A DNA stretch of 60,421 nucleotides from Nocardia wallacei (GCF_029869545.1 NZ_JARWQD010000160.1:1-60421), one strand, 5' to 3'. Shown: positions 18,073 through 27,197, counted from the first letter of the stretch. The notes: generated by a model from the sequence alone, not told the origin. A program made the numbers and translations.

Positions 18073-18120
18073 CGGGAGGACCTCCCGAATTTGATTTAAC
18101 GCGTCCTATATTAAATATAG
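18073..18120. promoter_or_regulatory. Perfect 15-bp operator palindrome, with a GC palindrome beside it
   Basis: CTATATTAAATATAG at 18106-18120 is a perfect palindrome about a central A and lies just upstream of the TetR start at 18142, in an AT-rich island of a GC-rich genome. CGGGAGGACCTCCCG at 18073-18087 is a second perfect palindrome. The AT-rich one is the likely repressor site; the GC one may be a hairpin in the leader of the divergent gene. Confidence 0.65.
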
Positions 18121-18141
18121 ACAGAGGTAGACTGGAGGGCA

Positions 18142-18771
18142 ATGACCGAGGCACAGCCGCAACGCCGGCGCTACGACTCGCTCCGCAGGCAGGCGCAGGC
18201 CCATCGCACCCGCGCCGAGATCGCCGACGCCGCCCGCCGGTTGTTCGTCGCCCAGGGCTGGGCGACGACGACGGTGCGCGACGTGGCCCGCGAGGCCGGG
18301 GTCTCGGTCCCGACCGTCTACGCCGCCTACACCAACAAGACCGGCCTGGTGTGGGCGCTGGTGGAGGCCGCGGACCTGACCGCCGACATGTCCCGGATGC
18401 TCACCGAACTGGAGGGCACCACCGACCCCGGCCACCAGCTCGCCGCGATGGCCGGGTACGACCGCCGCCTGTTCGAACACTCCGCGGACCTGATCGCCCT
18501 GATCCGCGAGGCGGCCCGCACCGAGCCCGACCTCGCCGACACCTACCGCCGCGCACGGGAACTGGCCGACCAGACCCGCATCCAGGTCTTCGAATCGTGG
18601 CCCGGGGGCACGCTGCGCCCACACCTCGACATCCCCACGGCCGTAGACATTTTCGCCGCCCTGTGCAACGTCGACGTCTACCTCACCCTGACCGTCGAAC
18701 GCGGCTGGCCCCCGGACCGAGTCGAACGCTGGTGGGCCGACACCCTCACCCGCGAACTGTTGAACGACTGA
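18142..18771 (+). CDS. TetR/AcrR family regulator
   Basis: A 209-residue regulator. The helix-turn-helix is at about residues 27-65 (ARRLFVAQGWATTTVRDVAREAG, then VSVPTVYAAYTNKTGLV). The effector half has scattered aromatic residues. It is divergent from the membrane protein ending at 17372 and convergent with the next TetR gene, whose stop lies 4 bp away. Confidence 0.88.
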   Translation: MTEAQPQRRRYDSLRRQAQAHRTRAEIADAARRLFVAQGWATTTVRDVAREAGVSVPTVYAAYTNKTGLVWALVEAADLTADMSRMLTELEGTTDPGHQLAAMAGYDRRLFEHSADLIALIREAARTEPDLADTYRRARELADQTRIQVFESWPGGTLRPHLDIPTAVDIFAALCNVDVYLTLTVERGWPPDRVERWWADTLTRELLND

Positions 18772-18774
18772 GCG

Positions 18775-19341
18775 TCAGCCCGAGCGGCCGGGGCGTCGAC
18801 CGGTGAGATAGCCCTGAACGGTCGGCGACAACCAGGCGACGATCTCCGCGTCGGTCATGTCCACGGCGGGCGGGAATTTCAAGACGTATCGGCACAGTGC
18901 CATGCCGAGAATCTGGGAGGCGACCAGCGCCGCGCGGGTCGGGGCCTCGTCCGGATCCTCGCAGAGTGCGGCGATCAGCGGCGCGAGTTCCGCGGCGAAG
19001 ATGGCACGCATCCGGTCGGCCGCCCCGGCATTGGTCACCCCCGTACGCAGGAGAATCTGCAGCGCGTTGTCCTCCTGCCAGCGCGCCAGGAAGTGCTCGA
19101 CCAGCGCGGCACCGACCGAGTCACGCGGCGCATCGGTCAGGTCGGGCAGGCCGAGGTCGAACTCGGCCGCCGCGGCGAACAGCCCGTCCTTGTTGCCGAA
19201 ATAGCGCATCACCATCGACGGGTCGATACCCGCGTCGGCCGCGACGGCCCGGATGGTGGCCTTCTCGTAACCATCGCCGGCGAAGCGCGCGCGGGCCGCC
19301 GCCAGGATCGCGGTCTTCGTTGCGTCTGCGGATCTAGCCAT
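18775..19341 (-). CDS. TetR/AcrR family regulator
   Basis: A 188-residue regulator starting MARSADATKTAILAAARARF, with recognition helix region AADAGIDPSMVMRYFGNKDGLF. Its C-terminal part ends in a TetR_C-like helical domain and a basic tail. The 73-bp gap to the next plus-strand start carries two CAACA-N2-TGTTG operators, so it probably represses itself and the gene at 19545. Confidence 0.88.
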   Translation of the reverse strand: MARSADATKTAILAAARARFAGDGYEKATIRAVAADAGIDPSMVMRYFGNKDGLFAAAAEFDLGLPDLTDAPRDSVGAALVEHFLARWQEDNALQILLRTGVTNAGAADRMRAIFAAELAPLIAALCEDPDEAPTRAALVASQILGMALCRYVLKFPPAVDMTDAEIVAWLSPTVQGYLTGRRPGRSG

Positions 19342-19355
19342 GCCCACAATTGTAG

Positions 19356-19415
19356 GCCAACATGTGTTGACTTCTGCGCCCGACTGGCCGATAGTTATGC
19401 CAACAGGTGTTGGCA
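19356..19415. promoter_or_regulatory. Twin CAACANNTGTTG operators
   Basis: GCCAACATGTGTTGAC (19356-19371) and the 18-bp inverted repeat TGCCAACAGGTGTTGGCA (19398-19415) share the core CAACA-N2-TGTTG with 42 bp between copies. They lie between the TetR start at 19341 and the plus-strand gene(s), and are the probable binding sites of the TetR protein. Confidence 0.7.
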
Positions 19416-19519
19416 TGGCCGAATTCGGGCTCGCCCCCGTCTGGGCGGCCGCCGACGCGCTGGCCGCCGCCCGAACCCTGCCGTTCCATGGCAGTCCCTG
19501 TGGCACAGCGTCATAACGA
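19415..19519 (+). CDS. Possible 34-residue ORF behind the TetR operator
   Basis: An ATG directly abutting the operator opens a 34-codon frame (MAEFGLAPVWAAADALAAAR, then TLPFHGSPCGTAS) ending in TAA 25 bp before the next gene. The composition is protein-like but there is no ribosome site. It could be a small protein, a leader, or the remnant of a truncated gene. I do not recognise it. Confidence 0.25.
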
Positions 19520-19544
19520 AAAGCAGTCCCTCGCAAAGGAATTC

Positions 19545-20288
19545 ATGATGGAGATCGTCAACGACCACCTTGCTGTCAAGGTCCGCCTCACCACGCCAAC
19601 CGACAACGGGTTTCTCCTGCTGGCAGCGCAGATCGGCGGGTGGGCCGGACCGCTCCCCCTGCCGTCCCCGGCGCGGCGCCGACTGCTTCGGCGGGTGGAA
19701 CAGGTGTGTGAGCGGCTCGGCCGCAGGGCGGACGTCGTCGAGGTCACCGGTTTCCGCGCCGCGCTGCGACCGCCGGGCGAGGGCGCCCGGGTGCTGCGCC
19801 GTCACAATGTGCGGCCAGCGCGGTTCGACGTCGTCGTGCTCGTCCGGACCGGCACCATCGACGATATCGCCACGGTGCGCACCGATCCCGCCTGGCTCGA
19901 ACTCGTTGCGCTGGCCGAACGGGAATCCGACCGCGTGTACGTCACCGGCGCGTCCAGCCCGGCCCGCATCGCCGACGTCGATCACGGGCCGGACAGCTGG
20001 TTCCTGTTCAACTACTTCCACAGCGACGACATGGCCACCAACTACGACGTCTGGGAGTACACCGCGGGCTGGTTCCAGCGCAATACCGATCTGCCCGATT
20101 CCGTTCCGATGCAGCCGCTTGCGGGGAATCCGGCCGACTTCAGCATCATCAACCATGCCAGCTGGCCCACGCTGCGCACCTTCCTGCCGACCCTGCTGTT
20201 CCATCCGCAGTTCCGCTCGTTCGTGCTCGCCAACTTCTCCGCGAACGGCATTGCCGCACAACCGATCATCTACCGCCGCCTGCGCTGA
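19545..20288 (+). CDS. Conserved hypothetical protein under TetR control
   Basis: A 247-residue protein with no signal peptide or membrane segment. I do not recognise a named domain. It contains an Arg-rich helix (PSPARRRLLRRVEQVCERLG), two ferredoxin-like beta-alpha stretches (FDVVVLVRTGTIDDIATVRT) and an aromatic C-terminal half with DSWFLFNYFHSDD. An AAAGGA ribosome site precedes the ATG. Position next to a TetR gene and its operators suggests it is the regulated target. Confidence 0.7.
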   Translation: MMEIVNDHLAVKVRLTTPTDNGFLLLAAQIGGWAGPLPLPSPARRRLLRRVEQVCERLGRRADVVEVTGFRAALRPPGEGARVLRRHNVRPARFDVVVLVRTGTIDDIATVRTDPAWLELVALAERESDRVYVTGASSPARIADVDHGPDSWFLFNYFHSDDMATNYDVWEYTAGWFQRNTDLPDSVPMQPLAGNPADFSIINHASWPTLRTFLPTLLFHPQFRSFVLANFSANGIAAQPIIYRRLR

Positions 20289-20302
20289 GGGAAGTACCCG
20301 TG

Positions 20303-20340
20303 CAGCGGCGGTTCCGCCTATCTTCGGCGTAACCGCCGTG
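20303..20340. terminator. Hairpin between convergent genes
   Basis: CGGCGGTT (20306-20313) pairs with AACCGCCG (20331-20338), with an inner GCC/GGC pairing. It lies in the 63-bp gap between the hypothetical gene and recO, which converge here, so it can serve both strands. There is no T tract, as is common in actinobacteria. Confidence 0.5.
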
Positions 20341-20351
20341 GTGCGTCCGGA

Positions 20352-21128
20352 TCAGCCGACCCGGGTTTCCTCCGGCTCGGGTACCGCGCCGTGCGGGCGG
20401 GTGCGTTCGATGAGCGGGAGGGTGCGGAGCTGGCGTTCGAGGTGCCATTGCAGGTGGGCCGCGGTGAGGCCGCTGGCCTGGCGGCGCACCGATTCGGAGA
20501 CGGCCTCGACACCCGACCAGTCGCCGCGGCACAGGGCGCTCATCAGGTCCAGCACACCCACCGCCGGGGTGGCCGAGCCCGGGGGGCGGCAATGTACGCA
20601 CACCGCTCCCCCGGCGGCCACGTGGAAGGCGCGGTGCGGGCCGGGGGTGGCGCAGCGGGCGCAGTCGTCCAGCGCCGGTGCCCAGCCCGCGAAACCCATG
20701 GCGCGCAACAGGAATGCGTCCAGGATCAGCTCGTGCGGGCGCTGCTGGGCGGCGATGGCGCGCAGCGCACCGGCGGTGAGGGTGTGCAGCCGCGGCGCCG
20801 GTGCGCGCTCCTCACCGGCCAGCCGCTCGGCGGTCTCCAGCACCGCGCACGCGGTGGTGTAGCGGCCGTAGTCGGCGACGATATCGGCCGCGAACGCCTC
20901 GACCGTATGCACCTGGGTGACGGTGTCGAGATTGCGCCCGGGATACAGCTGGACATCGACATAGGCGAACGGCTCCAGCCGCGCCCCGAACTTCGACCGC
21001 GTGCGCCGCACCCCCTTGGCCACCGCCCGCACCAGCCCGTGCTGCCGCGTGAGCAGCGTAACGATGCGATCGGCCTCCCCCAGCTTGTGCTGGCGCAGCA
21101 CCACCGCATGATCACGATACAAACGCAC
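20352..21128 (-). CDS. recO: DNA repair protein RecO
   Basis: A 258-residue RecO, which loads RecA with RecR and anneals SSB-coated strands. The N-terminal OB fold starts RLYRDHAVVLRQHKLGEADRIVTLL. The zinc finger has CARC and CVHC about 24 residues apart. The start codon is GTG. The neighbouring order uppS-recO-amidase-era follows M. tuberculosis, with accessory regulator genes inserted between uppS and recO here. Confidence 0.94.
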   Translation of the reverse strand: MRLYRDHAVVLRQHKLGEADRIVTLLTRQHGLVRAVAKGVRRTRSKFGARLEPFAYVDVQLYPGRNLDTVTQVHTVEAFAADIVADYGRYTTACAVLETAERLAGEERAPAPRLHTLTAGALRAIAAQQRPHELILDAFLLRAMGFAGWAPALDDCARCATPGPHRAFHVAAGGAVCVHCRPPGSATPAVGVLDLMSALCRGDWSGVEAVSESVRRQASGLTAAHLQWHLERQLRTLPLIERTRPHGAVPEPEETRVG

Positions 21129-21200
21129 GGCCCCATCCTCCCACGCGCGGGCGACACCGACACACGGCGCGCCGAATCCGAGACCGTGCCCGTCAGGGGC

Positions 21201-21617
21201 TCAGGGGCGGATGCGCTGGCCGCTCTCGCTGTATACCTGGATGATGCGGGGGGCGTGGAGGGTTCGCAGGAGCAGGGTGGTCCAGCCGGTGCGGGAGCGG
21301 TCGATGGCGAAGTCGTCCGCCTCGAGCAGCATGCGTTCGGGGCCCTGCAGTTCCATGCTGACGGCCGGGTGCCCGAGCGGGACATCGACCAGCGCCGTGC
21401 GGTTGCCCCAGACGATCAGCCGCCGGTTGCTCATCGCGATGGTTCCTGCGGCGACGTTCTCCCAGCTCGACGAGGCGTAGTGCAGCGCGGTGCGATAACT
21501 GCGGTGCGCGACCGACCCACTGATGGGGCCGAATACGACGATCCCCTCCGCCTCCAGATCCGAACGCAGTTGTAGCGGTAGCTCTTTCGAGCCGAACGCC
21601 CGGGACATCCACTTCAC
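21201..21617 (-). CDS. Hypothetical protein, PH-like beta-rich
   Basis: A 138-residue cytoplasmic protein with alternating strands (EGIVVFGPISGSVAHRSYR, NRRLIVWGNRTALVDVPL) suggestive of a PH-like or bacterial PH domain barrel, but I cannot assign a family. The start is the GTG at 21617 or the ATG at 21608. It lies 72 bp upstream of recO on the same strand. Confidence 0.6.
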   Translation of the reverse strand: MKWMSRAFGSKELPLQLRSDLEAEGIVVFGPISGSVAHRSYRTALHYASSSWENVAAGTIAMSNRRLIVWGNRTALVDVPLGHPAVSMELQGPERMLLEADDFAIDRSRTGWTTLLLRTLHAPRIIQVYSESGQRIRP

Positions 21618-21869
21618 GAAGAAGCATCGTAGGTCTACTACACCCTCGGCGTCGATGGCGCTGGACGACCGACCTGCGGAAATGCCGACCCGCCGACATC
21701 ACAATTCGAATACGACGCTCGGTCGTCGAAGACCGGCGGCCGCCCGCGTTCGGCCCGGCGCAGGTCAGCGGCCGATTCGAGCGTTCATCGCCGGGACGGT
21801 TCCCCGCAACCTGGACGTGCGACCAGATGCGCGCTACCTTTCCAGCAGACCCACGAGACGGAGATCACC

Positions 21870-23285
21870 ATGACCACGGCCTCGACACGCGACCTCGGGC
21901 TGGCCGAGCTGGCGGCCGCGATCGCACAGGGCGCGACCACCTCGGTCGCCGCCACCACCGCCGCCCTCGATCGAATCGAGGCGAGCCAGCCGACGCTCAA
22001 CGCCTTCCGCGTGGTCCGCCGCGAACGCGCCCTCGCCGAGGCCGCCGAGGCGGACCGGCAGCTGGCGGCGGGGGCCCGGCCGCCGCTGCTGGGCGTCCCG
22101 ATCGCGATCAAGGACGATACCGATATGGCCGGGGAGCCAACGGCATTCGGCTGCGGCGGCGAGTTCCCGGCGCAGACCGAGGATGCCGAGGCGGTGCGCC
22201 GGCTGCGGGTCGCGGGCGCGGTGATCGTCGGCAAGACCAACACCTGCGAGATCGGGCAGTGGCCCTTCACCGACGCCGAGGCCTTCGGCTACACCCGCAA
22301 TCCCTGGGATGCCGGGCGCACTCCCGGCGGCTCCTCGGGCGGTTCGGCGGCGGCGGTGGCGGCCGGATTGGTGCCTGCCGCACTGGGTTCCGACGGCGCG
22401 GGCTCGGTCCGCATCCCGTCGTCGTGGACGAATCTGGTCGGGATCAAACCGCAGCGCGGCCGCATCTCCACCTGGCCGCAGGCCGAATCGTTCCACGGGC
22501 TGACCGTCAACGGCCCGCTGGCGCGCACCGTCGCCGACGCCGCGCTGCTGCTCGACGTAGCGTCCGGACCTCACCCCGGTGACAAGCACACACCGCCCCC
22601 GCTCGCGATCTCCGATGCCGTCGGGCGCGATCCGGGACGACTGAAAATCGCACTGTCGCTGCGCATTCCGTTCACCGCCACCAGAACCGCACTCGATCCC
22701 GAGGTGGGCGCCCGGGTGCGCGCGATCGCGGACACCCTGCGCGGACTGGGACACGAGGTGACCGTCGCGGACCTGCACTACGGCATCGCCCTCGGGGCCA
22801 GCTTCCTGCCCCGCTCCATGGCCGGGATCCGGGAGCGGCTCGCGAAGATGCCCGGTGCCCAGGTGGATTCGCGAACCCGGTTCAACGCCGCGCTGGGCCT
22901 GCTGCTCAGCGGCCCGGCCCTGTACGCCGCCCGCACCGCAGAACCGTTGCTGCACCGGCAGATCGGCCGCTTCTTCGACGCCTACGACGTGGTCCTGGCA
23001 CCCACCACCGCCACCCCGCCCCCGCCGGTGGACGCCATGGACGGCCTGGGTGTCGCCGCCACCGACGCCCTCATCACCGCCGCCTGCCCCTATACCTGGC
23101 CGTGGAATGTGCTGGGCTGGCCCAGCATCAACGTCCCCGCGGGCTTCACCGACGCCGGACTACCGGTCGGCGCCCAGCTCATGGGCCCGGCCGACTCCGA
23201 ACCGACGCTGGTTTCGGTTGCCTCCCAACTGGAATCGGAGCTGCACTGGGAGCGCCACCGCCCCGAGCCGTGGTGGGAGCGGTAG
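21870..23285 (+). CDS. Amidase signature family enzyme (AmiA2-like)
   Basis: A 471-residue amidase. The Ser-cisSer-Lys triad is visible: Lys in GVPIAIKDDTDMAG (about residue 86), the glycine/serine stretch TPGGSSGGSAAAVAAG with the cis-Ser, and the nucleophile region GSDGAGSVRIPSSW. It hydrolyses an aliphatic or aryl amide; the substrate is not predictable. M. tuberculosis has AmiA2 (Rv2363) at the same position between recO and era. The gap of 252 bp before it holds no gene. Confidence 0.92.
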   Translation: MTTASTRDLGLAELAAAIAQGATTSVAATTAALDRIEASQPTLNAFRVVRRERALAEAAEADRQLAAGARPPLLGVPIAIKDDTDMAGEPTAFGCGGEFPAQTEDAEAVRRLRVAGAVIVGKTNTCEIGQWPFTDAEAFGYTRNPWDAGRTPGGSSGGSAAAVAAGLVPAALGSDGAGSVRIPSSWTNLVGIKPQRGRISTWPQAESFHGLTVNGPLARTVADAALLLDVASGPHPGDKHTPPPLAISDAVGRDPGRLKIALSLRIPFTATRTALDPEVGARVRAIADTLRGLGHEVTVADLHYGIALGASFLPRSMAGIRERLAKMPGAQVDSRTRFNAALGLLLSGPALYAARTAEPLLHRQIGRFFDAYDVVLAPTTATPPPPVDAMDGLGVAATDALITAACPYTWPWNVLGWPSINVPAGFTDAGLPVGAQLMGPADSEPTLVSVASQLESELHWERHRPEPWWER

Positions 23286-23306
23286 ACCCGGACGACCCGC
23301 CGCGTC

Positions 23307-26201
23307 TCAGCGCGCCCAATCCTCGTCGCCCGGCCGGGTTCCGACCGGACAACCGTCGGACCCGCGACCGGAATCCGGGCCCGCGGAGGTGTCGAACAGC
23401 AGCAGGCAGTGCTGCGTGACCTCCGCGCTGCGAATGTCGTCGGTGCGCAGGATCCCGATGGTGGCGTCGTCGGTGATCCGACCGGCCTTGAAATGCAACG
23501 GCCCGGTGACCCCGACATAGTCGTGATCCCTGATCTCGCTGGCGATCGCACCGCGATTCGGCACCACCCCACCGGCCGTGGCGTCGGTACGGGCCCGGTT
23601 CTGCCCCACCGCCTGCAGGAAGACCGCCGCGATATCGTACGCCAGGCCGGTCCGGTCACCCGGCCGCTCGGGTTTGTATTTCTGCAATCGTTCGACCAGC
23701 GCCGCCAGCTGCACGCACATCGTGTTGAAACCCGGGCTCACCACCTGATTGCCGACCCTGCCGACTCCCCCGACGCAGGTGCGGCCACCGAGCAGAACCG
23801 GAACCCCCTTGGCGACATAGCGAATCGGAACCCCCGCAGGCGCGGACCTCTGGGCCTCCGGATCGGTGATGTATCGAGTAACGGCGTCGTCGCCGAGGAT
23901 CGCGGGCACGTTCTCGTTGCTGCACCCGTCGATGAGCACCCGGATGAAGGCCCCGAAATCGTAGTTCCGACCGGCGAAGAAGTGCAGTTCCTGTCGATCC
24001 GGGCGGGTAGCCGCACAGGGTTTCGGAAGACCGTTCAACTGTGACTGCTGCTTCCAGGTCTCCTCGCGGAAGGGAATATCCCTGCCGGACAGTTCCTTCC
24101 GCATCGAGTCGGCCAGTGTCCGCACGTACAGATCGTTGGGATCGTCGTCGGGATAATAGATCGCCACCTTGTCGTAGCGAGCCTGCCCCGAACTCGGATC
24201 ACGTGCTCCCTGAACGTAATCCGCGACGAGACGGGCCTGGGTGCTGTTGCTCGGGATCGGCTGGAAATACAGCGGCGAGGTCAGGCCGAGCCCGTCGGCC
24301 GACAGGGTGGTCGTCATCACCGGCACGCCCGACTCCCCCAGCAGCGCAATCGCTCTCCGCGTCTCCGTACTGCTGCGGTCCAGACCGACCACCCCGACGA
24401 TGCTGGGATCGTCGCGGATCAGCGGGCGCAGCAGGTGCTCGGTCACCCACACGGCATGGCGCATGACGGTTCCGCCGTTGACGGCGATGATCCGCAGTAG
24501 CGGCACGGATTCGTCCTGGCTCTCGTTCGCCGCGCGCTGCTGCATCGCCAGTCCCGCCAGCTCCTCCACCTGGGCGCGCGGGTATCGCACGTTCGGAACC
24601 GTGTAGGTGAGCCCGGCGAAGTAGATCAGCGACACCAGGGTTCGCCGGGGATTGTTGCGAAGTGCCTGTTCCGCCGTCCGATTCTGCTCGAAGACGAACT
24701 GCTGCAACTCGATCAGGGCCTCGTCGTCGGCGAACGTGTGGCCGCTGTTGTCGCTGTAGCCCACGCATTCGCCGTCCCGCACGGCGACACCGACTCCGGA
24801 ATCCCACGGCCAGGTCGCACAGCCCCCGGTGAGGCGTGGCTCCACATACACCGCCGACAGCGACGCCAGCACGACGACCAATGCCGTTGCGGCACTGGCG
24901 ACTACCCACCGCCTTGTGGAGAACGGCGGCTTCGGCGGCTTCGGGCTCGGCGGCTCCAGCAGCTTGTTGCCGGGGCGAGCGAGTTGACCCGGAAGGTCCA
25001 GGGGCAGGTACCAGGCGCCGGGGTCGCGCTGATGTCGCTTGATCCGGACAGTGGACTTCCAGGCCGCCCACGGATCGCGCCAGAACCCGGGCTCCTCGGA
25101 ACGGGCCTGCCCGATATTGATCTCGCCGATCTCGCCGGGGTCCGGTGTATTCGTCTCCGGTCGCTTCGAAGCGTTTCTCATGGCGGCCTGCGCGGCAATC
25201 CACATGGCGGTGTGGGACGCGCGATTCATCGTGGTGATCGTGACAAGCGGATCGAACAGACCCGTCTCGTTGCGCACGTCACTCACCCGGCGTAGCAGCG
25301 CGCCACCGAAATTGTCCGGAGCAACGCCGTGCAACAAGATCACCGGATACGCCGTGTGCCGCCACGTCGCAGGCCGGAAGATCCTGGGGCCGTATGCCTT
25401 ACGCAGATCCTCGAGGAACGAGTGCACCAGCAGCTTCGCGACTTGTTCCGGGTCTTCTCTGGTCTTGTGGGCAGCGAGCCGATCGGCGAACCCCAGAAAA
25501 CTGTCGGACAACCTCGGGGTCAGATACCGCTGCCCCATGAACCACCGTGCCTGCCTCGACATCTCCAGGAGACGATTCCCGAACATGCCGCGCACCATCG
25601 GCCACAGCGCGAACAACAGCCGCAGGTACCACGGAACCGATTCCGGGACAGCCTGCCCGACCTGCGGCCCCGTCTCCTGACCCGCCCGTACCGGGCGCCG
25701 GCTCGCACGCACCAGCTTGGGAAGCTGCTCCTGCAGTTGCTCACCGGCATCCGCGCCGGTCTTCGCATCCCGCCCGGAACCCACCCGTACCAGCCAGGAC
25801 GCGGTGCGATAGCGAGGAAACACGATGGGCCCCATGCCCGTATCGTCGGCCTCCAGTCCGCTGCGCAGACAATCGAGGATCCACAGGCAGCCGGACAATG
25901 CGTCGTCGCCGGCGGCGCGCCGCCGTTCGTCCGGGCGGATCAGGTCGACCATGGCCCGCGGCGCAGCACGGTATCGCTTCCATCGCGGCAGCTGCTGGTC
26001 GCGCGGCGGTTCCAGCCAATCTCGCGTCTTCTCCAGCACGGTGGCGTCGTCGATATCGTCGGCGACCAGGCACACGATCGGAGGCGGCCGCAGCTGGCGG
26101 CGCCGACGGATGCGGGCCAGCTGCGGCAGTACTCGCGGCCGCTCGTCCGGCACGAACAGCACCCGGAGCAGCTGCTGGTATAGGGTGACGATTTCCTGCA
26201 C
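23307..26201 (-). CDS. Fusion of degenerate STAND-like NTPase and membrane-anchored type 1 periplasmic binding domain
   Basis: A 964-residue protein. Residues 1 to about 330 align by eye with the intact NTPase at 55707-57665 (shared RYR[AV]A..., LLV..FLEDLR and PVILL...DPLVTITT stretches). The P-loop segment reads VADDIDDAT and the Walker B Asp is His291, so nucleotide binding is probably lost. A proline-rich linker (about 416-427) leads to one membrane segment (432-453). The extracellular part starts with Cys461 and GECVGYSDNS (477-486) and continues as a leucine-binding-protein-like domain (IVGVVGLDRSSTETRRAIALL, VPVMTTTLSADGL). It resembles the substrate-binding proteins of amino-acid ABC importers, but no transporter subunit is nearby. 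Probable surface sensor; function not known. Confidence 0.8.
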   Translation of the reverse strand: MQEIVTLYQQLLRVLFVPDERPRVLPQLARIRRRRQLRPPPIVCLVADDIDDATVLEKTRDWLEPPRDQQLPRWKRYRAAPRAMVDLIRPDERRRAAGDDALSGCLWILDCLRSGLEADDTGMGPIVFPRYRTASWLVRVGSGRDAKTGADAGEQLQEQLPKLVRASRRPVRAGQETGPQVGQAVPESVPWYLRLLFALWPMVRGMFGNRLLEMSRQARWFMGQRYLTPRLSDSFLGFADRLAAHKTREDPEQVAKLLVHSFLEDLRKAYGPRIFRPATWRHTAYPVILLHGVAPDNFGGALLRRVSDVRNETGLFDPLVTITTMNRASHTAMWIAAQAAMRNASKRPETNTPDPGEIGEINIGQARSEEPGFWRDPWAAWKSTVRIKRHQRDPGAWYLPLDLPGQLARPGNKLLEPPSPKPPKPPFSTRRWVVASAATALVVVLASLSAVYVEPRLTGGCATWPWDSGVGVAVRDGECVGYSDNSGHTFADDEALIELQQFVFEQNRTAEQALRNNPRRTLVSLIYFAGLTYTVPNVRYPRAQVEELAGLAMQQRAANESQDESVPLLRIIAVNGGTVMRHAVWVTEHLLRPLIRDDPSIVGVVGLDRSSTETRRAIALLGESGVPVMTTTLSADGLGLTSPLYFQPIPSNSTQARLVADYVQGARDPSSGQARYDKVAIYYPDDDPNDLYVRTLADSMRKELSGRDIPFREETWKQQSQLNGLPKPCAATRPDRQELHFFAGRNYDFGAFIRVLIDGCSNENVPAILGDDAVTRYITDPEAQRSAPAGVPIRYVAKGVPVLLGGRTCVGGVGRVGNQVVSPGFNTMCVQLAALVERLQKYKPERPGDRTGLAYDIAAVFLQAVGQNRARTDATAGGVVPNRGAIASEIRDHDYVGVTGPLHFKAGRITDDATIGILRTDDIRSAEVTQHCLLLFDTSAGPDSGRGSDGCPVGTRPGDEDWAR

Positions 26202-26279
26202 CTCGGGCCCCCATCAGATGCGGTCGAAAGCCCGAGTGTGCCAGGTTATGTCGAAATCTGTCGACCGTTCACATCGCGC

Positions 26280-27197
26280 TCAGAAGCCCAGCTTCCCCAG
26301 TTGTTTCGGGTCGCGCTGCCAGTCCTTGGCGACCTTGACGTGCAGGTGCAGGTAGATGCGGGTGCCGAGGATGTGCTCGATCTGTTTGCGGGCGGCGGTG
26401 CCGACCTCCTTGAGGCGGGCGCCGCGCTTGCCGATGACGATGGCCTTCTGGCTGGGGCGTTCCACGTAGAGCAGGGCGTGCACGTCGAGCATCTCGTCGT
26501 TCTCCTCGCGCGGGAGGACCTCCTCGATGACGACGGCCAGCGAATGCGGCAGCTCGTCGCGCACGCCCTCGAGCGCGGCCTCGCGGATCAGCTCGGCCAT
26601 GAGCGTTTCCTCGGGCTCGTCGGTCAGCTCGCCGTCGGGGTAGAAGGCCGGGCCCTCCGGCATTTTCGAGGCGATCACGTCGACCAGCACCTCGACCTGT
26701 TCGCCCTTGACCGCCGAGACCGGAACCACCTCGGCCTCGGGCCCCAGCAGCTCCGAGACAGCGACCAGCTGCTGGGCGACCTGGTCGCGGCTCACCTTGT
26801 CGATCTTGGTGACGACACCGAGCAGCGTGGTCTTCGGCGCCATCTGCCCGACCTGCTGCACGATCCAGCGGTCGCCGGGGCCGATCTTCTCGTCGGCCGG
26901 AATGCAGACGGCGATGACGTCGACCTCGGAATAGGTGTCGCGCACCAGATCGTTGAGCCGCTGGCCCAGCAGCGTTCGCGGGCGGTGCAGGCCCGGGGTG
27001 TCGACCAGGATCAGCTGCGTGTGCTCGCGATGCACGATGCCCCGGATGGTGTGCCGGGTGGTCTGCGGGCGCGAGGACGTGATCGCGATCTTCTGGCCCA
27101 CCATGGCATTGGTGAGCGTCGACTTGCCCGTATTGGGGCGGCCGACGAAACAGACGAAGCCGGAACGGAATCCGTCGGCGGACGAGCCGGAGCTCAT
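26280..27197 (-). CDS. era: Ribosome-assembly GTPase Era
   Basis: A 305-residue GTPase that acts in 16S rRNA maturation. G1 is GRPNTGKST, G2 lies in SRPQTTRHTIRG, G3 is DTPGLH and G4 is TKID. The C-terminal KH domain has AIVIGKRGARLKEVG. The ATG overlaps the upstream stop as ATGA, so translation is coupled to the CDA-like gene. The order phoH-ybeY-CBS-CDA-era is the mycobacterial operon. Confidence 0.96.
   Translation of the reverse strand: MSSGSSADGFRSGFVCFVGRPNTGKSTLTNAMVGQKIAITSSRPQTTRHTIRGIVHREHTQLILVDTPGLHRPRTLLGQRLNDLVRDTYSEVDVIAVCIPADEKIGPGDRWIVQQVGQMAPKTTLLGVVTKIDKVSRDQVAQQLVAVSELLGPEAEVVPVSAVKGEQVEVLVDVIASKMPEGPAFYPDGELTDEPEETLMAELIREAALEGVRDELPHSLAVVIEEVLPREENDEMLDVHALLYVERPSQKAIVIGKRGARLKEVGTAARKQIEHILGTRIYLHLHVKVAKDWQRDPKQLGKLGF

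Noticed and set aside
23307..26201. Reading the 964-residue protein as an amino-acid ABC importer subunit
   Set aside because: The binding domain is tethered by a membrane segment to a large cytoplasmic region, and no permease or ABC ATPase is adjacent.
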